Shown: one piece after another, positions 17,306-26,604 of the stretch
Layout of the letters: each line of letters begins with the position of its first letter
Numbering within the stretch: the stretch's first letter is position 1
Assembly: GCF_002917095.1 (NCBI RefSeq)
Contig: NZ_PQGA01000006.1
Span: forward strand, 1 to 64,000
Reading direction: 5' to 3'
Source of the DNA: Paraburkholderia eburnea
Lineage (GTDB): Bacteria; Pseudomonadota; Gammaproteobacteria; Burkholderiales; Burkholderiaceae
DNA: 64,000 nt
Program-made: the position numbers and the translations under genes
Notes under the pieces: model-generated
Told to the model about the DNA's origin: nothing
Database searches by the model: none
What the model saw: only the letters and a program-made list of their open reading frames with translations

Positions 17306-18609
17306 GACTCAGTTGGCGCAGCCGCGGTGCGACGCGCACGGCGAAGCGCCGGTATGTCGGCAAGTCGCATACCGGCAGGCAGCAACGGATGTTTTGCGTG
17401 GCCAACGCGTTGAGCGCGATAGATCCCGGTATGGCCTGAAAACAGATAGGCCACGACACAGGCCACTCCGGCGTAGACAGCGATCTCCGAACCGAACAAC
17501 TCGATAGCCATGATGGTGGAAGCGATCGGTGTGTTCGCCGCCCCCGCGAACACGGCGACGAAGCCCAGACCGGCCAGCACCGGGATCGGCAGCGAAAGCA
17601 CGTGACCCAGTGCGTTACCCAGCGCGGCACCGATGTAAAACAAGGGCGTAACCTCACCGCCCTTGAATCCCGACGCAAGCGTGACGACGGTGAAGGCAAA
17701 TTTGCCGGCGAAGTCGTAAACTGGAAGCGGTCCGTTGAAGGCCTGAACAATCGTCGGAATGCCAAGCCCCAGGAACTGGGGAACGTTAAGCACCACGGCG
17801 GCAACGGCAACGATCGCCCCGCCGAAAATCGGTCTTGCCGGTGCGTATGCGATCTTGCGCTTGATGAAGCCGGAAAGCGCGTGGGTTGAATCGGCGAACA
17901 GCATGCCGACGACGCCGAATGCAATGCCCGCGACGATCACTGAGCCCAGCCCCAGAGCAGTCACCGGCGGAATATGCGGGATGCTGTAGACGGTATGGTG
18001 AATGCCCCAGATGCGGCAGACCTGGTCGGCAACGACCGAGGATGCGATGCACGCAAGCAATGCATCGTAACGAAGCCGGCCGATGGCCAGCACCTCGAGA
18101 CCGAAGATCGCGCCTGCCAGCGGTGTGCCAAAGACAGACGAAAAACCAGCTGCGATGCCGCCCATGAGGAGGATGCGCCGCTCCTGCGGGTTCAGCCCAA
18201 AGAGTTCGGTGACCCGATCGGCCAGTGCACCGCCCATCTGGACCGCGGTTCCTTCCCGGCCCGCAGAGCCGCCAAAGAGGTGCGTGACCACCGTTGCGAC
18301 CAGAACCAGAGGCGCCATGCGCTTGGGAACGATTTTCTGCGGATCGTGTATCTCGTCGATCAGTAGATTGTTGCCGCCTTCGACAGACTGACCGACGCGG
18401 TAATAGACCCATCCCACCGCAAAGCCCGCAAGCGGCAACAGCCACAGCAGCCACGGATGATCGAGGCGAAAATCGGTTGCGCGGTCAAGCGCATAGAGGA
18501 AGACAGCGGAGGCCGTGCCAGCAAGCGCGCCGAGGATGGTCGAAAGGAGCAGCCAGCGGGCCAGATAAGGCACCATGGCGAACTGCTCGAAGGACTTCAG
18601 GTGTTTCAT
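17302..18609 (-). CDS. CLC-F type fluoride/proton antiporter
   Basis: A 435-residue CLC-family transporter. GGNNLLIDE at 78-86 replaces the GSGIP chloride-selectivity motif, as in fluoride-selective CLC-F (EriC-F) proteins. GREGTAVQ (117-124) carries the gating glutamate Glu119. Hydrophobic helices continue through 'GFKGGEVTPLFYIGAALGN' and 'FAGAANTPIAST'. The protein would expel fluoride in exchange for protons across the inner membrane. The start at 18609 is supported by a CLC-like N-terminus; the open frame upstream of it runs through the riboswitch. A fluoride riboswitch ends about 60-80 bases upstream, and DUF190 follows with a GTGA overlap. Confidence 0.92.
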   Translation of the reverse strand: MKHLKSFEQFAMVPYLARWLLLSTILGALAGTASAVFLYALDRATDFRLDHPWLLWLLPLAGFAVGWVYYRVGQSVEGGNNLLIDEIHDPQKIVPKRMAPLVLVATVVTHLFGGSAGREGTAVQMGGALADRVTELFGLNPQERRILLMGGIAAGFSSVFGTPLAGAIFGLEVLAIGRLRYDALLACIASSVVADQVCRIWGIHHTVYSIPHIPPVTALGLGSVIVAGIAFGVVGMLFADSTHALSGFIKRKIAYAPARPIFGGAIVAVAAVVLNVPQFLGLGIPTIVQAFNGPLPVYDFAGKFAFTVVTLASGFKGGEVTPLFYIGAALGNALGHVLSLPIPVLAGLGFVAVFAGAANTPIASTIMAIELFGSEIAVYAGVACVVAYLFSGHTGIYRAQRVGHAKHPLLPAGMRLADIPALRRARRTAAAPTES

Positions 18610-18691
18610 TGCGATCCAGATTTGAGTGTGCGTCAAACCTGGGCGACAGTGGGCGTCGCATAGACGGCCTACGACCTCCTGCACCCAGGAA

Positions 18692-18753
18692 CTCGTAGGC
18701 ATCATCAGCCGCCGCAAGGATGCGGGGCGGTTACGGGAGGAATGCCATCTCCG
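18692..18753 (-). promoter_or_regulatory. Fluoride riboswitch A (crcB motif), upstream of CLC-F
   Basis: On the minus strand the RNA reads GGAGAUGGCAUUCCUCC, then AACCGCC, a variable loop, and GGCUGAUGAUGCCUACG: all conserved blocks of the fluoride aptamer in order. The 3' CCUACG strand also forms one side of a hairpin at 18700-18667 (GCCUACGA... UCGUAGGC). That hairpin is a plausible switching element, but no U-run follows. It controls the fluoride exporter at 18609. Confidence 0.93.
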
Positions 18754-18838
18754 AAAGACGTGTGATTCTACGGGACAAACCCGTCGCCCGGCAATAACGA
18801 TGCCCGAGGAAAAATGGGGATTGGAACAACGCTCGCCG

Positions 18839-20833
18839 CTAAACAAGCGTCAGAAGCAGAATCGCCATCAGCAAGCCTCCGATTAATGCGAGGTAAAAAT
18901 TCAGGTTCCCCGATTGCATGGCCCGGAGTTTTTCCGCGCAAATAATCACGATCTTTACTGCAGGACCGAAAAGGTGCCGTTCGAACAGATCCGTCACGCC
19001 CGAAGAAAACACGAGCCGCTTGATGAAGTATTCACGTTGTTCGTGTTCACGCTCCGCACTGATGGTCGGTTGATACACAAAGCTGTAGAACGTGCGCATC
19101 GCATTCGAGAACGTCAATGCCGTCGTCATCGCGTCGCGCTGATCCGTGGTCATGCCACCAAACCAGACCGGGACCCGCCGCACGGCGCGCCGCCTGGTTA
19201 GCCACAGCAGCGCGAGCGGCACGATCGCAAGCAATGGCATCACGATGATCAGCCTGGACGGGGAGATAAAGGCAAACCTGTCCGTCAGGGGGACGAGGAG
19301 CCAGCCGGCCACCATTGCCTGCGGACTGTTGGCGCTAAACAGCGCCTGTGCGCCAGCCGCCAGGGCGTTGAGCCAGAGCGGCGCCCCTACCGCCACGGCC
19401 AGCACGCAGAGACCCAGAATACCGACCGAGACCGCGTTTGAGCGGGGTATGATCGATATCCCATCAACGTCCGGCAAGCCGAGCAGTCCCAGGCCGAAAA
19501 CCTTCACGAACGTGGCCAGGGCAACGGCGGCCGCAAGCGCAAGCCCGGCGCCAGCCAGCACCAGTACCAGCCTGCCAATGAACGAAGACAGGTGGAAGCC
19601 CTGGAAGACCGACTGGAACACGTACCATTCACTGACGAAGCCCGCCTGCGGCGGCACCGAGGCAAGACTCATGACGGCAAAGACGGCGCCAAGCCCAAGG
19701 AGAAAGCCGCTGCGCTTGAGCCAGCCGCGCTGGACAATGTCGTAGCTGCCCGATGCCAGGAAAACGCCATCGGCAGTGAGAAACAGTGCGCCCTTGGCGA
19801 GCGAGTGCCCCGCAAGGTGGAGCATCGCCACCGTCCAGGCCAACCCCGCGAGGTCGGCAAGATGGTCAGCGCGAAATAGCTGCGTCACGCCCAGCATGAC
19901 AATGGCGATCGACGCATTTTCCGCTGATGAGTAGCTCAGCAATGCACGCCAGTCATCCTGCTGGAACGCAAAGAGCACGGCCAGAATGGCACTGATGACG
20001 CCGAGCACAATGGCGATGACGCCAAGTCCAAACGCAGTGTGGTCCTGAACAGCGACATTGAGCCAGCCATTCCAGCCACGGCTCAGCGCGAAGTACGCGG
20101 CGTTGAGGATCACCCCCGAAAACAATGCGCCCGTCGCTCCGCTGCCGCTCGAATAGGCACGGGGAAACCATTCGTAGAAGGGCAGCATGCCGAGTTTTGC
20201 GCCGAACCCCACGAGTAGCGCGATACCAGCAAACCATGACACCACGTCGCTGAACGTCGCCGCATGACCCGCGAAAAGTGCAAGACCCATGCCCCCCGCC
20301 GCGTGATCGAGGAGGAGGATGGCGAATATAAGCGCAATCGTCCCGACCTCCAGAAGCGCGAGCATGAGCAGAACCGGCTTTGCCCCGTTTTCCTCCGCAC
20401 GCTCTCCCACGAGCATCAGTGCGCCACCGAGGCTCATCACCTCCCAGGCAACCAGCAGTGAGATGCCGTCCTGAAGGCCGCAGACGCCAAGCGCGCCAAG
20501 AAGACCGAAAGACGCGCCGGCGTACCAGCGGCCCGAGCTGCGTGCGAGTGGGGAGCCCAACCAGCAGGCAAAGATCGCCGGTACGAGCCCAAATCCGAGC
20601 AACCACAAGCCGGACGGCTCGATGGCGAACGAAACGGCTTGGGAAGCCAGAGAGACGCCCAGTGATACGGGTACCGAGCCAAAGGGCAATGCGACGAGAC
20701 ACGCAAGCGTCCCGAGCAGGCAACCGAAACCGAGCAATGCGCGGATGATTCCATGCGCACGACGCACGGGAGAAAGAAGCGCGGCTGCGGCCCACGTTGC
20801 AACGGCTATGGCGAATAACGGGTTAGCGTTCAA
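18839..20833 (-). CDS. HyfB/NuoL-like antiporter-type membrane subunit
   Basis: A 664-residue proton-channel subunit of the NuoL/M/N (Mrp antiporter) family, last gene of the six-gene complex. Conserved features include the membrane glutamate in 'LLVAWEVMSLGGALMLVGE', a lysine in 'GFGAKLGMLPFYEWFPRAYSSGSG', and the family core '(Y)SSAENASIAIVMLG'. The start codon is TTG at 20833 with GGGGAGG just upstream, overlapping the previous gene by about 11 bases. It should work as an ion pump or antiporter in the inner membrane with the other five subunits. Confidence 0.88.
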   Translation of the reverse strand: MNANPLFAIAVATWAAAALLSPVRRAHGIIRALLGFGCLLGTLACLVALPFGSVPVSLGVSLASQAVSFAIEPSGLWLLGFGLVPAIFACWLGSPLARSSGRWYAGASFGLLGALGVCGLQDGISLLVAWEVMSLGGALMLVGERAEENGAKPVLLMLALLEVGTIALIFAILLLDHAAGGMGLALFAGHAATFSDVVSWFAGIALLVGFGAKLGMLPFYEWFPRAYSSGSGATGALFSGVILNAAYFALSRGWNGWLNVAVQDHTAFGLGVIAIVLGVISAILAVLFAFQQDDWRALLSYSSAENASIAIVMLGVTQLFRADHLADLAGLAWTVAMLHLAGHSLAKGALFLTADGVFLASGSYDIVQRGWLKRSGFLLGLGAVFAVMSLASVPPQAGFVSEWYVFQSVFQGFHLSSFIGRLVLVLAGAGLALAAAVALATFVKVFGLGLLGLPDVDGISIIPRSNAVSVGILGLCVLAVAVGAPLWLNALAAGAQALFSANSPQAMVAGWLLVPLTDRFAFISPSRLIIVMPLLAIVPLALLWLTRRRAVRRVPVWFGGMTTDQRDAMTTALTFSNAMRTFYSFVYQPTISAEREHEQREYFIKRLVFSSGVTDLFERHLFGPAVKIVIICAEKLRAMQSGNLNFYLALIGGLLMAILLLTLV

Positions 20834-21632
20834 TCCGGCCTCCCCTCATTCGCTGCTCAGCCCGCCCGACGATCATCAGCAACGCGTGAATGAGCGCGGC
20901 CGGATTAGGCGGGCAGCCAGGAAGATAGACGTCGACGGGTATCACGCCGTCAAGACCGGTGCCGGACGCATAGTTGCCGCCCGACACGCCGCCCGATACC
21001 GCGCAGGTCCCGGTTGCGATCACCCATCTGGGCGCCGGCATGGCTTGCCATGTTTCGACGAGCGGTCCCTGCATCGCCTTCGTGACGGGTCCCGTCACCA
21101 GCAGCACGTCGGCGAAACGGGGTGACGGCGTGAAGAAAATACCCAGACGATGCAGGTTATAGAACGGGTTATTCAGCGCCTGAAGCTCCGACTCGCAGCC
21201 GTTGCACGACCCTGCGTCTACGTGCCGGATATGCAGGCTGCGACGGAAGGCGCGGTCCTTGCCCTCTTCCAGCTTGGCCGTGTGCTGTTCAGGTGCCGTC
21301 TCGCCCCATTTGAGGTCGCGCCTGGCACTGACGCCCAATGCCCAGTCGGCCGATTCGGCAAAGGCACCGGTGGGACAGACCTGCGTGCAACGCTGACACG
21401 CGATACATCGCCCCCAGTCGACTTCCGGCGTTGCCACTTCATGCGCTGCCGACACGAAGCTGATGGCATGGGTAACGCAAGCCTCGACACACACCTCGCA
21501 TTGGGTTTTGCATTTTGACGGATCGTAGCGCGGCATGCCGAGCACACCCGACTGCCCGTCGTCGCCGTCCTTGAGCGGCCAGTCCGTGCTCGCTGTGCCT
21601 TCCTTGAGTCCAAACCAGGTCCAGAGTGACAT
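20823..21632 (-). CDS. Fused ferredoxin + NuoB-like subunit (HyfH-HyfI type)
   Basis: A 269-residue fusion. Residues ~35-95 carry two [4Fe-4S] motifs (CKTQCEVCVEAC and CIACQRCTQVCP), like HyfH/NuoI. Residues ~130-260 are the small-subunit fold of HyfI/NuoB with its four cluster cysteines (SCNGCE, GTCAVSGG, PGCPPNP). The first ferredoxin motif is slightly unusual (CxxxCxxCxxxC). Electron wiring is therefore complete even though the partner large subunit lacks a NiFe site. Separate genes are usual in hydrogenase-4, so the fusion is notable. It lies 30 bp after the large-subunit gene. Confidence 0.88.
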   Translation of the reverse strand: MSLWTWFGLKEGTASTDWPLKDGDDGQSGVLGMPRYDPSKCKTQCEVCVEACVTHAISFVSAAHEVATPEVDWGRCIACQRCTQVCPTGAFAESADWALGVSARRDLKWGETAPEQHTAKLEEGKDRAFRRSLHIRHVDAGSCNGCESELQALNNPFYNLHRLGIFFTPSPRFADVLLVTGPVTKAMQGPLVETWQAMPAPRWVIATGTCAVSGGVSGGNYASGTGLDGVIPVDVYLPGCPPNPAALIHALLMIVGRAEQRMRGGRIER

Positions 21633-21662
21633 GGCACGTATTCCTCGAAAGGCATCTGACCG

Positions 21663-23150
21663 CTAACGGGCGCAGCCCGAAATGGTCAAACCAAAACTTG
21701 CCTCGTTGATGGCATAGTCCATCATGTTGCTATCGTGGACCGTCGACGGAAATACTCGCCAGTTGGCAAACGATGGCGATTTGATTTTCACGCGCCCCAG
21801 TCGCCCTTGCGCGTCGAGATGCACGGCATAGAGAATCGTTCCGCGTGGCGACTCACACCACCCTAGCCCCTCAGAACCCGCTTCCGGTATGCATGGCCCG
21901 CCCAGAGGCTCTTGGCGCACGCCATTTTTGAGGACGCTTTCGATCAGTGCGACGCTCGCACGCAATTCGGCAATGCGAACCTGCATACGGGCGGCGGCGT
22001 CACCCGCATGAGCGACGGCAACTTGCGGCGGGAACGTGTCGTAAGCTGCATACGGATGGTCACGCCTCAAATCGCGATCTACACCTGATGCGCGCTCAAT
22101 CGGACCCGTGGCGCCCTGGTCAAATGCAAGTGTCTGACTCAGGGGCGCGGTGGAAATCAGACGGTCAAGATGGCTCGTCGTCCTTTCGATCAACCCGATG
22201 TACTGCTCAATCTGCGGCTTTAATTTGCGCAACCCGTCCCGCAGCGCTTGTAGATCCAGCTCACGTCTGACGCCCCCCGGCCAGACGAGGCTGCGCAGAA
22301 AGCGGCTGCCGCTGGCGCGTGCATTGATCTGCTTCGCGTACTCTTCGAGCAGCTTGCCCTGCGCCTCGCCCACTTTCAGGGTTGTGGTATGGCAAAGATG
22401 GCCGAGGTAGTGAAGATGGTTGTAGATGCGCTCCAGTTCCGCGGCAATCAGGCGGATCCACCGGGCGCGAGCGGATACTTCGCAGTTTGCCGCGTCTTCG
22501 ATTGCCTGCGCGTAAGCGATGGCGTGCGCCACGCTGTCAATACCCGTCACCCTTTCCGCAAGCAATGTCGCTGATCCGACATCCATGCCTTCAAACTGTT
22601 TCTCCATTCCACGGTGTTTCAGGAAAAGATTGGGGTGATAGTGAAGAATGCCCTCGCCCAGATAATAAAAAATGAATTGGGCCGACTCCAGCACATCCGC
22701 CCGCACGGGCCCAAATGGCAGCAACTGGACATGCTTTCCCGATACCGCCGGGAGTGACGGCGCCGGCAGGCGCGCCGCCACGCTATCGCCATTAGCGGTT
22801 AAGGGCTCAAGAGGACCGCGATCCGTGTGTGGCAGGAATGCGGTCACCAGACGCTCGGGCTCCGGGTGCCCGGAAAAGGCGACGCCGCTCATTTCCATGA
22901 TTTCGCGCTCATGCCAGCCGAGCAGCGGACTGATTGCGGCGAGACTGGGCACCGCACGCCCATTCACCTCCACTCGCCAACCACTGAACTTCTCTTGCCC
23001 CGGTAACGTGAAAACGTACCGTAGCTCGGCATTCGCCCCACAGGGGTACCATGCATACACCCCTTGAAATCGCCCTCCATCCGCGAGCAGTTGTTTCGCG
23101 CGTGTCGTAAGTTCGTCAATTGTCAGAGACGCATATTCGCAGTTAGTCAT
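21663..23150 (-). CDS. HyfG/NuoCD-like large subunit lacking NiFe cysteines
   Basis: A 495-residue fusion of NuoC-like (about 1-130) and NuoD/hydrogenase large-subunit-like parts. In group 4 hydrogenases the L1 motif is ERICGIC and L2 is DPCxxC. Here L1 reads AERVTGIDSVAHA (about residues 196-208) and the C-terminus reads NEASFGLTISGCAR, so both cysteine pairs are lost and no NiFe centre is expected. Energy-converting hydrogenase-related (Ehr) complexes have this property. The start overlaps the preceding gene (ATGA). It is likely the quinone- or substrate-facing subunit; the electron donor is unknown. Confidence 0.87.
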   Translation of the reverse strand: MTNCEYASLTIDELTTRAKQLLADGGRFQGVYAWYPCGANAELRYVFTLPGQEKFSGWRVEVNGRAVPSLAAISPLLGWHEREIMEMSGVAFSGHPEPERLVTAFLPHTDRGPLEPLTANGDSVAARLPAPSLPAVSGKHVQLLPFGPVRADVLESAQFIFYYLGEGILHYHPNLFLKHRGMEKQFEGMDVGSATLLAERVTGIDSVAHAIAYAQAIEDAANCEVSARARWIRLIAAELERIYNHLHYLGHLCHTTTLKVGEAQGKLLEEYAKQINARASGSRFLRSLVWPGGVRRELDLQALRDGLRKLKPQIEQYIGLIERTTSHLDRLISTAPLSQTLAFDQGATGPIERASGVDRDLRRDHPYAAYDTFPPQVAVAHAGDAAARMQVRIAELRASVALIESVLKNGVRQEPLGGPCIPEAGSEGLGWCESPRGTILYAVHLDAQGRLGRVKIKSPSFANWRVFPSTVHDSNMMDYAINEASFGLTISGCAR

Positions 23151-24631
23151 CGAGCGCCTCCACCGAGATCGGCCGCAACGGTCTCAAAGAAGTGCCACAG
23201 TTCCTGCGGCCACCAGACTCCAAGCACGAACACCGGCAGCAGCGCCATCCACATGGGTACGGTCATCCATGCGCTGACATCAATGCCGCCTGGAATTAAA
23301 GCGGGCGTTGTGATGGGTGTTCCGGTGTCAAAGTACATGACCCTGAAGTGATTCAGAAAACCAATAAAGATGACGATCAGAAGCAGCAACAGCACAATGA
23401 CTGCCCACGCGTTTGGGGTCGCGAAACCCGCACGCATGAGCGTCAGTTCGCTGAGAAAAAGGCCAAATGGCGGTGCTCCGGTTATCGCAACCGCGCCCGC
23501 AATCCATAGCGCCCCGGTCACCGGAAATCGCGCCCATACTCCACGGATCGCGTCGATATCCTTGGTTCCATAGACCCGCATCACGTTTCCCGCGCCGAAA
23601 AACATGAGCGACTTGTTCAGCGAATGGTTGAGCATGTGGTACATCACGGCAGCGATACCCAGCGGGCCGCCAAATCCAATCCCCAGCGCGAGTACACCCA
23701 TATGTTCAACACTGGAATAGGCCATCAGCCGTTTGATGCCCTCCTGGCGCACGATGAAAAGCGCAGCGACAAAGAGCGAAAATGCACCGAATGCGACGAG
23801 CACCGTGCGCGGCAAATACGACCGGCTGGCCGCGTCCGTGATCGTCAGAAAGCGCGCGACGCCAAGCATCGCCGTGTTCAGAAGCGCCCCGGACAGCATG
23901 GCGGATACGGGCGCCGGCCCTTCGCTGTGGGCGTCAGGCAACCATGTGTGCATCGGCGCGAGACCAGCCTTGGTTCCGTACCCGACCAACACCAGCAGGA
24001 AGGCCGTCTGTACGAGCGATGGACTCATACGAGGGGCGGCAACGCGCAGCGTCTGCCAGGTCATGTCATATGTTGGTCCCAGTACCAGGCTTCCCGCCCA
24101 GTAGAAAAGCACGGTGCCGAGAAGCGCCAGACTGATACCTGCCGACACGACAATGATGTACTTCCAGGCGGCCTCGATGGCCTCCTGGCCGTGCTCGAAA
24201 CCTACGAGAAATGTGCTCACCAGCGTCGTCAGCTCAATGGCGATCCAGTAAACACCGATATTGTTCATCAGCGGGCCGCAGATCATCGTTGCTGCGAACA
24301 GCGAGAACAACGCATAGAAACCCGGCAATCTTGCCGCCTCCTCCCGAAGCAGGCGCATATAGCCCACTGCGTAAATCGATGCGAGGCAATAGACAATGCA
24401 GGTGCAGACGAGGGTCCATGCTCCTGGCGCGTCTAATAACACATAACCATTGATGAACGTTCTTGCGCCCTCGACATGCGCGACAAGCCACAAGGACGCC
24501 ACGGCGCACACGATGGCCGCCAGGAGATTGGCGTATTCCGCGACATGCCTGTTCTGGCTGGCGCCCGCAATCGCGGCGGACACTATTGGTGCGATGACGA
24601 TAATCACAAGCCACGCTTCGATCATGATCAC
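23147..24631 (-). CDS. HyfF/NuoN-like antiporter-type membrane subunit
   Basis: A 494-residue multi-span protein of the NuoL/M/N family. It has the buried glutamate in 'IGVYWIAIELTTLVSTFLVGFEHG', the nearby lysine in 'AAWKYIIVVSAG', a lysine in 'GYGTKAGLAPMHTWLPDAHSEGPAPVSAMLSG', and 'YSSVEHMGVLALG'. It would conduct protons or sodium within the riboswitch-controlled complex. ATGA overlaps join it to both the upstream HyfE-like and downstream HyfG-like genes. Confidence 0.9.
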   Translation of the reverse strand: MIMIEAWLVIIVIAPIVSAAIAGASQNRHVAEYANLLAAIVCAVASLWLVAHVEGARTFINGYVLLDAPGAWTLVCTCIVYCLASIYAVGYMRLLREEAARLPGFYALFSLFAATMICGPLMNNIGVYWIAIELTTLVSTFLVGFEHGQEAIEAAWKYIIVVSAGISLALLGTVLFYWAGSLVLGPTYDMTWQTLRVAAPRMSPSLVQTAFLLVLVGYGTKAGLAPMHTWLPDAHSEGPAPVSAMLSGALLNTAMLGVARFLTITDAASRSYLPRTVLVAFGAFSLFVAALFIVRQEGIKRLMAYSSVEHMGVLALGIGFGGPLGIAAVMYHMLNHSLNKSLMFFGAGNVMRVYGTKDIDAIRGVWARFPVTGALWIAGAVAITGAPPFGLFLSELTLMRAGFATPNAWAVIVLLLLLIVIFIGFLNHFRVMYFDTGTPITTPALIPGGIDVSAWMTVPMWMALLPVFVLGVWWPQELWHFFETVAADLGGGAR

Positions 24632-25308
24632 CCCACGAGCCGCCTGAGTTCACGGCTGCTGGTACTGCCCACATGGGCGACCAGATAGCGCACGAGGACA
24701 CCGAAGCTCACCACGATGACGAGCAGGTCGAACAGCAGTACCAGCTCAATCAGCAGCGGCATGCCCGGCACCAGTATCTGTGAGCCGAGAAAAATCCCAT
24801 TCTCCAGGACCAGCAGGCCCAGCACCTGACTGATGGCCTCCTGACGCACGGCGAGCATCAGAAAGCCAATGAGCTTCATCGAGAGCATGACGGTGAGCGC
24901 GAGCACAACCACCGTACCGCCGAGACCCAGCGAGTTTCCCAGGTGATTCGCAACCACGAAGGCAAACAGCACGAGCAGCGCGCCAAGCACGAGACAAGAC
25001 CCTGGTTGTAACGTGACATGCAATTCCCGCTCGACAGACAGGCGCGCGATGATCCGCCAGATAAGATACGGCAGCACAAGACCGCGAAAGAAAGCCGTCA
25101 GTACTGCGACAAAATAAAGCTCGTGGTAATTTCCATAGTAGCCCACTGCGGCAGACAAAATCGCAATCAACCAGGACTCTGCCGTAAAGGCGAGCAGGTA
25201 ATCCTTGAGCCATCGCGAACCCAGCATCACAAACGCGAGAAGAAGGCTTCCGATTGCGAGGAGGCTGAACAGCGACGCGGCGAGTGGGCTCAGGTTGGCT
25301 AGCAACAT
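24628..25308 (-). CDS. HyfE-like membrane subunit
   Basis: A 226-residue hydrophobic protein with several membrane helices, related to HyfE/NuoK-type subunits (ELYFVAVLTAFFRGLVLPYLIWRI; QEAISQVLGLLVLENGIFLGSQIL). The NuoK-like segment contains a conserved buried glutamate (VLENGIF). The start at 25308 lies 5 bp after the preceding stop, and the end overlaps the HyfF-like gene by ATGA. Part of the membrane arm of the Ehr-like complex. Confidence 0.85.
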   Translation of the reverse strand: MLLANLSPLAASLFSLLAIGSLLLAFVMLGSRWLKDYLLAFTAESWLIAILSAAVGYYGNYHELYFVAVLTAFFRGLVLPYLIWRIIARLSVERELHVTLQPGSCLVLGALLVLFAFVVANHLGNSLGLGGTVVVLALTVMLSMKLIGFLMLAVRQEAISQVLGLLVLENGIFLGSQILVPGMPLLIELVLLFDLLVIVVSFGVLVRYLVAHVGSTSSRELRRLVG

Positions 25309-25312
25309 CGGG

Positions 25313-26248
25313 TCACCGTAACTGATTTGCAGCGATGGCAAGCACCGCGAGCATGAAGGACGCCGCAAGCGGTTCCTGATAGCGGAAAAAGCGCAGGCGC
25401 GACTGGGCTGTTTCAACGAGCACGACGACAAGCATCCGTGCGAAAAGTCCCGCGGCCGCAGCCAGTGCGCCGATCGCAGTGCCATGCCGGGAAAGTCCCC
25501 AAGGCAGAGTGAGGACATTGCAGAAAATCGTGAAGAGGATGAACTGCTTCATCATCGACGCCCATCTCAGCAGCGCCAGCAATGGCCCGGAATACTCCAG
25601 AATCCGGGCCTCCTCGATCATGTAAACCTCAATGTGCGTGCTTGAATGAATCGGCAATCTGTCCGTCTCCACGAGCAGCAGGACGAAGAAGGCAAAAACA
25701 AGGAACAGGTGTGCCGGACTCCAATAAACGGAGGGCTGTTGCACCAGCAGATGGTTGACGACGAACGGCAACATGGCCTTGGCCAGCAACGTGATTCCAA
25801 CGAGCACCAGAATCAACGTCGGCTCGGCCAGAATGCCAAGCATGACTGAACGACTCGAGCCGATCCCCCCGTAGGCACTCCCCGAGTCAAGACCCGCCAG
25901 AACAATGGCGAAGGAGCCTAAGGTCAAAATGAGTCCGCCGCCCAGAATATCCCCCATGTCGGAGAGCGGAAGCGGAAAATCAGTAAGAACCGGAATGAGG
26001 ATGGGGACCGTCAACATGCAGGTGAACGCGACAACCGGCGCACACCAATAGATCCAGGACGCGGTCTCAGGAACGACGATCTCTTTGTGAAGCAGTTTGC
26101 GCAGATCCCGGTACGGCTGAAAAATGCCGGGCCCTCGCCCTCGTTGAACGCGTTCCTCCCATTGCAGGATCACGCCCTGCAGCAGCGGCGAGAGGACAAG
26201 CACCGTGACGACCTGGCCGATCTGAAGGAGGATGTCGCGCACGCTCAC
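25313..26248 (-). CDS. HyfC/NuoH-like membrane subunit
   Basis: The 311-residue NuoH/HyfC/HycD-family protein that docks the peripheral arm onto the membrane arm. Typical segments are 'SPLLQGVILQWEERVQRGRGPGIFQPYRDLRKLLHKE' and the loop 'LLVETDRLPIHSSTHIEVYMIEEARILEYSGP'. It starts with GTG at 26248 after an excellent Shine-Dalgarno (AGGAGAGGGG). First gene of the operon, about 210 bases downstream of the terminator of riboswitch B. Confidence 0.9.
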   Translation of the reverse strand: MSVRDILLQIGQVVTVLVLSPLLQGVILQWEERVQRGRGPGIFQPYRDLRKLLHKEIVVPETASWIYWCAPVVAFTCMLTVPILIPVLTDFPLPLSDMGDILGGGLILTLGSFAIVLAGLDSGSAYGGIGSSRSVMLGILAEPTLILVLVGITLLAKAMLPFVVNHLLVQQPSVYWSPAHLFLVFAFFVLLLVETDRLPIHSSTHIEVYMIEEARILEYSGPLLALLRWASMMKQFILFTIFCNVLTLPWGLSRHGTAIGALAAAAGLFARMLVVVLVETAQSRLRFFRYQEPLAASFMLAVLAIAANQLR

Positions 26249-26458
26249 GACCCCTCTCCTGATCGACCTGCGTGTCGAACGTCGATCAGAGTCGGAGCGG
26301 TGCGATGCACGCGTGCAACCGCCGGACAGCAGACCGGGCCGTTATTCTGTTGGTCAATGAGGCAGGAAAATCGCCATGAGAACTCGCGCAGGCATCCCAT
26401 ATTGTTCGCTTTCTGCTGGCATCGTAATGCCCGGGATGCTCGTGAGTGCGAGCCGGCC

Positions 26459-26500
26459 AAAAATGCCCACCGGCCCCGGCTTCCGGGGACTGGTAGGCAT
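26459..26500 (-). terminator. Intrinsic terminator of riboswitch B
   Basis: On the minus strand GCCUACCAGU, CCCCGG-AAG-CCGGGG and GGUGGGC form a long GC-rich hairpin followed by AUUUUUGG. Its 5' arm begins in the conserved CCUACC part of the aptamer, so ligand-stabilised aptamer and terminator are mutually exclusive. This is the expected fluoride-ON transcriptional switch. Confidence 0.85.
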
Positions 26501-26548
26501 CATTAGCCGCGCGGAGCGCGGCGGTTCAGGGAGAATGCCATCTCCGCC
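26492..26548 (-). promoter_or_regulatory. Fluoride riboswitch B, upstream of Ehr-like operon
   Basis: The minus-strand RNA reads GGCGGAGAUGGCAUUCUCC, UGAACCGCC, a GC-rich loop, then GGCUAAUGAUGCCUACC, matching the fluoride aptamer. It is followed by a clear terminator hairpin with a U-run. Downstream on the same strand is the six-gene hydrogenase-4-like operon starting at 26248, so the complex is predicted to be made only when fluoride is present. Confidence 0.93.
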
Positions 26549-26604
26549 AATTTCAGCTTTGAGTATAGGAGACACCTGTACACATGCAAGCCCGCAAACT
26601 TCTC

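Noticed and set aside
18839..26248. Annotation as a functional formate hydrogenlyase or hydrogenase-4
   Set aside because: The large subunit lacks both pairs of NiFe-binding cysteines, and no formate dehydrogenase or hydrogenase maturation (hyp) genes are present.
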